The notes under the pieces are model-generated. The model worked only from the letters and a program-made list of their open reading frames with translations, was not told where the DNA came from and searched no databases. From assembly GCA_038049695.1 (NCBI GenBank), contig CP142455.1, positions 64,879,501-64,943,500 on the forward strand: DNA of 64,000 nt, in the 5' to 3' direction. Shown piece after piece: positions 57,701 through 64,000 of the stretch; position 1 is the stretch's first letter; every line of letters starts with the position of its first letter. Both the position numbers and the translations under genes were made by a program. Source of the DNA: Cinnamomum chago (Eukaryota > Streptophyta > Magnoliopsida > Laurales > Lauraceae).

Positions 57701-59496
57701 ATCTGTCACTCCTTGAGATCTGAGGCCCTTAGGACCCTCAAATTTTATAACGCGACGGTCCCACTTCATGTGTTGATTAAACTGTCACAAAAGAAATTAA
57801 TAAATCTGTCATTGTACACTAAATAAACCATCCATAAGCAATATGGCCATCTCATAATGTCTTATATCTAAACTAGGAATCCAAATGATCCACAAACTAA
57901 ATACTTTCTGAAGTTTACTAGCTAATAAAATACAACGATGTGCTGCTCATATCTCTGCCCAACCCTGTAACATCCTAAAGATTACTTAGATTCTGGATCG
58001 ACCTCAAAATCTAGAACAAAGAACAAAACAACCATTTGAGTAAAACTTCACAAGTAAATAGATAATGAAACCGTAGCAAATGATTTTTCGGTCAATTGAC
58101 AGCAAATTTAATCTATGGGTCATTGATGCGCAAATATTCTAATTAAAGCCCAAATGCCATGATCAATGTAGTCAAAATAACAAAGTAGATTGGATGGAAT
58201 GATATCAGATTAATAGAGAAAAATATCTTGAATTAAAACTAAGATAAGGCACCTCCTCAGCAAACTAAATTAACAAAGTATACTATCCAAAATTGACCAA
58301 AGCACAAAGGTACCTGCTAGGTACAACCATTTTATAATCACAATTAACTAGCACGAGGCCAACTTTACCGGTAACCAAACTAAATCAAAACAAAAGGGAG
58401 CTAGCTGCAGACTAGTAATTTACGCACAAAGGGTTTCCCGGTTCCCTAATGCCATACCCAAAGGGGCTAAAGTCCGCGTGTGAGCGTCCCCATGGTGCGT
58501 TGCCCATACTTTAGAGGATACCTTAGAGGTCAATGGTATATATTTTTTAAAGTTTGATAATGTTCCGTTTTAATCTACTAATTGAGGAAGGCTGGAAAAG
58601 CAAATCAAACCATATATTAATGTACAAAGCTCAAACCTTAGGATGAAATTTCAGATAGCTCATGGGACGTATTTCTCAATGATAGTTCATTTCACAAAGT
58701 CATTATCTTAAGTGGGGGAAATATCAAGTCCAACAAATTTGATTATAGCTAAAACCATTAATCGGGATTGAGTCAAAATTATTATTTTCTAACTAAATCA
58801 ATAATAACAAATATCCTGCAATTCTAATATGCAAGGATCGGGCACTCTCGCCACGCATCCAAGCATAGATTTTGATGGAAACATAACAAAACCTTAGATA
58901 TATCATATTGGAGGCAAAGAATTGGAAACTCTAAGTACTTGGGAAGCATAGTAAGGTTATTTGCCTTGATCAACAGTGGATGATGGGTCTGACTAATTTG
59001 ACCCGCCCTGGGCTAAGCTCCTTGATATAGAGATGTGGGTCCCTGTTAAGGATAGTTTCCAAGCGATCAGCGAGTGTGTTGAGTAAGTGGGTTCAGACAT
59101 GAGTACATGAGTTTGGACCAAAATGAGAAATGAGTTGGCCTGGTTTAGGGTCACAATTCTAAGAAATGGATTTGACATAATTTTGGGTTGGGCCCGGGTT
59201 AATCAATCATGTAAGTGGGTTCCTATTAATTAATGGCCCGCCCATGGTTAGCACATAGGTTGAGTGAACATGTTCAGGTATGGATTAATGGGTCGGAGAC
59301 AAGTGAAAATCTGATGTGCCTAAGTGGGTCAAGGCTGTAGAGTATATGGGCTCCCTTGGCTGTATGAGATGGGTCTAGATAACTAAGTTCAAACCTGTTT
59401 TGTTTAAAATGGGTCCTAGTGCAAAGAGGTCTTGCTGGCAATAGGAAAATAAATAAAACAAAAGGGGGTGTGGAGTCTGGTCAGTGGGGGAACGAA

Positions 59497-59690
59497 ATGA
59501 AACCAAACCAAACCAAACCAAGCCTTTTCCCACTAGGTGGGGTCGGCTATATGCATTTGACGACGCCAATCAAATCTGTTTAGGGCCATGTCCTCCGTTA
59601 GATCCATGTAGGCAAGGTCATGTTTAATAGTTTCTTTCCAACTTCTCTTGGGTCTCCCTTTCCCTCTCCTACTCCGAGCAATCTCCATGC
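59497..59690 (-). mobile_element. 5'-truncated LINE 3' end (RTE-like)
   Basis: The minus strand encodes SRRGKGRPKRSWKETIKHDL, TEDMALNRFDWRRQMHIADP and then a stop, the extreme C-terminus of plant RTE-type LINE polyproteins (RGRGRPKKTW...LTEDMALDR.EWRRRIHVADP). It is followed by CTAGTGGGAAAAGG and the tail repeat (TTTGG)4 at 59,501-59,520. RTE elements end in short tandem repeats like this. Target duplication not found. Confidence 0.75.
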
Positions 59691-60007
59691 TTTGTGTGGG
59701 CTGAGTATTGAGATGAAGTTGATCAGAAGATGAGTGAAGCGGTTGGGCATGCAGGTGGGTCCAGACTCGAATTGGCAAAGGTGGGTTGTATGATGATGGT
59801 TGCTGAGAGAAATCTCAAAGAGGGTCTGGACTGGATTAAGTTGTGCATGTGGCCAACGGGTGTTGGTGTAGGTTCAGTGGAGATGGTGCTTTGTAGTGAT
59901 TGATTGGTTGCAAAGAGTTGAGTTGGTGTTTGACTGGGTTTGGTTGAATGGATTCTGATCGATCCGCGAGGTGATGAAGTAAAAGGAACGAGGTGGGTCA
60001 TGATGCC

Positions 60008-60474
60008 TGTCACAGCGCAACTCGATCCAGTATGATATTGTCCTCTTTGGCTCATGGGCTACTCGACTAGAGGACCTGTCCCAAGTGCATCCAATCTCGC
60101 CTCAAGGTTTTATTCTTGGAGCCCATTAAGCTCCAAAAGGCCTCATACTAGACAAATAGGGCTGGACTCCTTTTAACCTTCACTCTGGATGCCCACTTGA
60201 GCGATGTGGGATGTTACATCCCCCCACCCTCAGAGGAGAGCCGTCCTCGGCTCTGATACCATTTATCATAGCCCAACTCGATCCAGTATGATATTGTCCT
60301 CTTTGGCTCATGGGCTACTCGACCAGAGGACCTGGCCCAAGCGCATCCAATCTCACTTCAAGGTTTTGTTCTCGGAGCCCATTAAGCTCCAAAAGGCCTC
60401 ATACTAAACAAAGAGGGCTGGACTCCTTTTAACCTTCACTCTGAAAGCCCACTTGAGCGATGTGGGATGTTACA
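60008..60474 (-). mobile_element. TRIM (terminal-repeat retrotransposon in miniature), structurally whole
   Basis: Two 211 bp direct repeats (60,008-60,218 and 60,264-60,474), starting TGTCACAGCGCAACTCG / TATCATAGCCCAACTCG and ending GATGTGGGATGTTACA, around a 45 bp core. The core holds, on the minus strand, PBS TGGTATCAGAGCC (60,249-60,261) and purine tract GAGGGTGGGGGG (60,220-60,232). A perfect 5 bp target duplication ATGCC flanks it (60,003-60,007 and 60,475-60,479). The LTRs look roughly 93-95 percent identical by eye. No coding capacity, as is normal for TRIMs. Confidence 0.93.
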
Positions 60475-61781
60475 ATGCCTGATGTGGAAAGGAGGATGTG
60501 GTTGCATGTTGGCCATGAGAGGTGACCTCTCATAGATCGTCTTGAAGAATCGAGAAGGGAAATATGGAGAAAGATACTTACTGGACCTAGTTTGGTGAAA
60601 GGTGTTAAGGAGAAGAGGGGATCGGGTTAATGACATGGACAACAGGGAAGATGGAATGAGGGTGCTTGGTGCTGCAACAATGGGTTGCATGAAAGTTGGT
60701 TCGGATGATCAAAGATAGTGATGATATGTTGGGTTGTTGTTGCATGTATTGGAGATGATGTGTGGGATCAGTTGAGAGAAGAAACAGGGATCACGTTGGT
60801 GGGTCTTGTATGGTAGAGAGTGATGAGGGTGATGGCTGTTTGTAATGAGTCTTAATTTTTGGGGATCGAAAGATGATGACGTTTGGCATATGTGGGTGGG
60901 GCTGGGTGATGACAGAGTCGGTTTTTGGAGACGAAGTGAAAGAGAGACGGATGTGATGTGTGGCATGATGGAGTGGGCCTTTGGTTTCTTATGAATGGGG
61001 ATGACAGTGATGGAGGAAATACAGTTTGTGGCGATGGTTATGAATGTAATATAAGGTAGGAATTAAAATAATGAGAAAAAAAACAAGAGCATTACGGAAA
61101 TTGGAAAAAGAAATTTTAAGAGAAAACTTAATAGAGTAATAAACGATAACCATCGATGAATCTAAAATAAAGTAAAGACATACCTACAGGCACCAGGTAC
61201 TGCAAAAGGAGTAACTAGAAAAGAAATAACTAGAAATTGAAACAATGTAAATGTAGGGTAAAAGTTACCTGGAAGAGATCTTGAAAAAGAAGCATAAAGG
61301 TGGGTAGTTCCTAAGAGGGAGAGAAAGAGTGTGTGTAGATTCGTATGAGAGGCAGGGAGGGAGTTATGAGGGGTGCTTTTTATAGCAGATTGAAAGAGAT
61401 AGTTCGAAAGTAAGATAAGATATGTACAAAATAAGAAGGCCTCTTTTGTTATTGGCTAAAACGGGTAAAAGATAAGAGTTTGGGTTAGAGTTAAGTTTTT
61501 AAGAGGGAAAGGAGGTCCTATGAAATCTAGAAAACCTAAGTTTAAAATAGACAATTCCAATCCTATCACAACAATTATAACTTAAGAAGAGTCCAATCTA
61601 TCTTTTGAACAAAACCTTATAAAATTCAAACACCTCTTATCCTTAGATGGGTCCTACTAAGAAAATCCTAATAAACATAAGAGATAATCAAAATAACTTT
61701 AAAGAAAAGGTAGGGTTCACACAAGATATAATCTACGACCAATATTAATTTAAAATAAAATTGAGAAATTGGGTCCTTACA

Positions 61782-64000
61782 CAAACAGCGCTAAGTTTAA
61801 TGTCGGCAGCCCGACGTGACAAAAGATGATTAGTCTTGGTAAATTGGGTCTTTCAGAAGGATATCCTCAATGTTTATATCCTTTAGTTTCAGAAATGGTT
61901 TCAACTGTTGACCATTCACCTTGAAAACATCCCTATTCTTAGGATTTTCGATTTCCACAGCACCATGAAAGTAAACAGTCTTGACAATGAATGGACCAGT
62001 CCACCGGGTTCATAACTTCCTTGGAAATAGGTGTAATCGGGAGTTATACAAAAGGACTTTCATACCCGGTCAAAGGATTTTCTTAAAATTGACTTATCAT
62101 GGTTCAACTTCATTCTTTCCTTGTAGATCTTGGCATTCTCATAGGCATCATTTCAAAGTTCTTCAAACTCATTGAGTTGCAATTTGCGTAGAGTACCTGC
62201 AGTAGGTAAGTCAAAATTGAACTTCTTAATGGCTCAATGAGCTCTATGTTCCAATTCAACAGGTAAGTGGCATGCATTCCCATAAACCAACCTATATGGG
62301 AACATTCCAATAGGTGTCTTGTAAGCGGTTCGATAGGCTCACAGTGCATCGATCAATCGCAAAGACCAGTCTTTCCGAGTGGGATGAACCATCTTTTCCA
62401 AGAAAAATTTAATTTTCTTGTTCGAAATTTCCGCATGGCCACTTGTTTGTGGGTGAGAAGGTGTAGCAACCTTATGGGTGACAGAATATTTTCTCAACGA
62501 ATGCTCAAAGGGATGGTTGCAAAAGTGAGTGCATGCTTCACTAATGATCGCTCTAGGGGTGCCAAAGCGATAAAAGATTTGATCTCTCACGAATTTGATC
62601 ACTACATGGTGGTCATTTTTCTTTGTCTGTATGACTTCTACCCACTTGGAAACATAGTCTAATGCCAGCAAAATGTGAAGATTTCCAAAGGAATTTGGAA
62701 ATGGCCCCATGAAGTCAATTCCCCACACATCAAAAATTTCCCCCACAACTATGGGATTCAAGGGCATCATGTTCCTCCAATTGAGTTGTCCAAGCTTTTG
62801 ACACCTTTCACAGTTCAAACAGAAAGTGTGGCAATCTTTAAAGATTGTGGGCCAGTAAAATCCACACTGCAAAACTTTTGCAGCTGTCTTTTTCGAACTA
62901 AAATGGCCCCCACAAGCATGATCATGGAAGAATGAAATGACCGAGTAATGGTCATGATGAGTAATGGTCATGATCAGGAATGCATCTCTTGATGATCTGG
63001 TCTGGGCAATACTTAAAAAGATATGAGTCATCTTAGAAAAAGTACTTGACCTCAACTAGAAATTTTGATCGATCCTGTTTTGACCAATGGGTGGGCATCT
63101 CACCTGTAACAAAGTAATTGATTATATCTGCAAACCAGGGGATTTGGGAAATGCTGAGCAATTGTTCATCAGGAAAATTTTCAATAAGTGGGATCTCATC
63201 TGATGCCTCTAATGGTATCCTAGAAAGATGGTTTGCTACAACATTCTCACTTCCTTTTTTATCTTTTATTTCCAAATCAAACTCTTGTAGCAGAAGGGTC
63301 CATCGAATCAATCAGACTTTTGCATCCTTTTTGGACAGAAGGTATCTCAGAGCTGCATGGTCCGTGTAGATGATGACTTTGGACCCTATCAAGTAGGACC
63401 GAAATTTCTCCGAGGCAAGATTCTCACCTAGCAATTCTTTTCAGTGGTTGTGTAATTAAGCTATGCATCATTGAGGGTCCTACTAGTATAGTAAATCACA
63501 TGAGGTAGCTTCCCAACCCGTTGACCCAGAACAACTCCAATAGCAGTATCAGATGCATCACACATTAACTCAAATGGAATGGTCCAGTCAGGTAGCTGAA
63601 TTATAGGGGCTGAAGTTAGTTCCTTTTTCAGTTTCCCAAAAGCTTGTATACACTTCTCATTAAATTCAAACAGGGCCTCTTTTGTCAGCAATTGGCACAA
63701 AGGTTTGGCAATTTTACTAAAATCCTTAATGAATCTACGATAAAAACCAGCATGGCCCAAGAATGATCGAGTCTGCTTAACTGATTTTGGTGGTGGCAAT
63801 TTGGAGATCAAATCAATTTTTTCTTTGTCCACCTCAATTCCATTATCAGAAATAATATGTCCCCAAACTATGCCCCCTTTTACCATAAAATGACATTTCT
63901 CCCAATTTAAGACTAGATTCTTTTCTTTACATCTTTCAAGCACCAAGGACAAATGATGTAAGCTCTCCTCAAAAGAATTTCCATAGGCCGAAAAATCATC
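61782..64000 (-). mobile_element. Athila-lineage Ty3/gypsy retrotransposon, partial, broken
   Basis: Minus-strand RT to integrase, running off the right edge. RT (from 64.0 to about 63.5 kb) has LVLNWEKCHFMVKGGIVWGH, GIEVDKEKIDLISKLPPPKS and FLGHAGFYRRFIKDFSKIAK, the wording typical of Athila. RNase H is at about 63.5-63.05 kb ([40 protein letters not shown]). Integrase is at 63.05-62.3 kb (KVLQCGFYWPTIFKDCHTFC, WGIDFMGPFPNSFGNLHILL, HPQTSGHAEISNKKIK, FLEKMVHPTRKDWSLRLIDA). The stretch 61,782-62,300 is the integrase tail and following sequence. It meets the Tekay LTR at 61,781. Several breaks. Confidence 0.85.

Larger units (their letters stand above)
36117..61781 (-). mobile_element. Tekay/Del chromovirus (Ty3/gypsy), broken and multiply interrupted
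   Basis: Minus-strand order from right to left: 5' LTR (57,704-61,781), PBS, gag with zinc knuckle, protease, [inserted Copia-like element 39,906-56,006], RT, RNase H, integrase, chromodomain-like tail, PPT and part of the 3' LTR (36,117-37,006). The shared ~890 bp of the two LTRs look about 90 percent identical by eye, so the element is the oldest dated piece here, on the order of a few million years. Reading frames are broken in several places. The missing part of the 3' LTR is expected left of the window. Confidence 0.88.
57704..61781 (-). other. Tekay 5' LTR, 4.08 kb, with nested TRIM and LINE tail
   Basis: TGTCACTCCTTGAGATC to GGGTCCTTACA. No coding content of its own. About 0.7 kb of its length is nested elements. 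The right ~890 bp match the partial 3' LTR at 36,117-37,006. Confidence 0.85.

Overview
The window is plant nuclear DNA, almost certainly from a flowering plant with a large, transposon-rich genome. Evidence: Tat, Tekay/Del and Athila lineages of Ty3/gypsy, a Copia-type non-autonomous element, a TRIM, a plant RTE-like LINE tail, En/Spm (CACTA) transposons, and captured pieces of typical plant genes with spliceosomal introns. I see no complete host gene, no rRNA, tRNA or CRISPR array. The species cannot be named from the sequence.

Nearly everything can be read as one nested stack. The outermost layer is an Athila element (61,782-64,000, running off the right edge). A Tekay/Del element (36,117-61,781, minus strand, 4.08 kb 5' LTR) lies against it. 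The Tekay 5' LTR carries a complete 467 bp TRIM (60,008-60,474, target duplication ATGCC) and a 5'-truncated LINE tail. The Tekay coding region is split by a Copia-like non-autonomous element (39,906-56,006), whose 5' LTR is split by CACTA element A3 (46,372-55,172, target duplication AAA). The Tekay 3' LTR breaks off exactly at the terminus of a reversed CACTA element, A2 (24,790-36,116). A2 contains a second CACTA family, B (27,304-35,722), which itself holds a 4,056 bp solo LTR (29,797-33,852, target duplication TTCTT). On its other side A2 is broken by a Copia LTR piece (24,325-24,789), which abuts CACTA element A1 (15,956-24,324). A1 is broken about 148 bp inside its left end by a Tat-lineage element (1-15,955) that runs off the left edge.

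The biologically interesting part is the CACTA elements. A1, A2 and A3 share termini and a ULP1-type cysteine protease gene whose last exon sits near the left TIR. A2 still has most of that gene (DUF8039-like plus ULP1 domains, 24,817-26,365). In A1 and A3 the upstream part of the gene is missing and its place is taken by fragments of host genes with introns: ESS2/DGCR14, an FKBP53-like isomerase, ribosomal protein eS1 and UPF1 in A1; an OSB-type organellar DNA-binding protein, an SBT3-type subtilase, an LRR-VIII receptor kinase and an unidentified gene in A3. Family B carries fragments of TBCCD1, a CRAL-TRIO (SEC14) protein (twice), an ML-domain lipid-binding protein and a PPR protein. Within each element all recognised cargo lies on one strand. 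In A1 and A3 that is also the strand of the residual ULP1 exon, and the cargo farthest from that exon includes a start codon, so one transcript could cross every fragment and end in the ULP1 last exon.

The Tat element is coding from 2.6 to 11.7 kb on the minus strand (gag, protease, RT, two RNase H domains, integrase), with an opposite-strand extra frame at 1-915 and five tandem arrays in its untranslated and U3 regions. All LTR elements here look broken.
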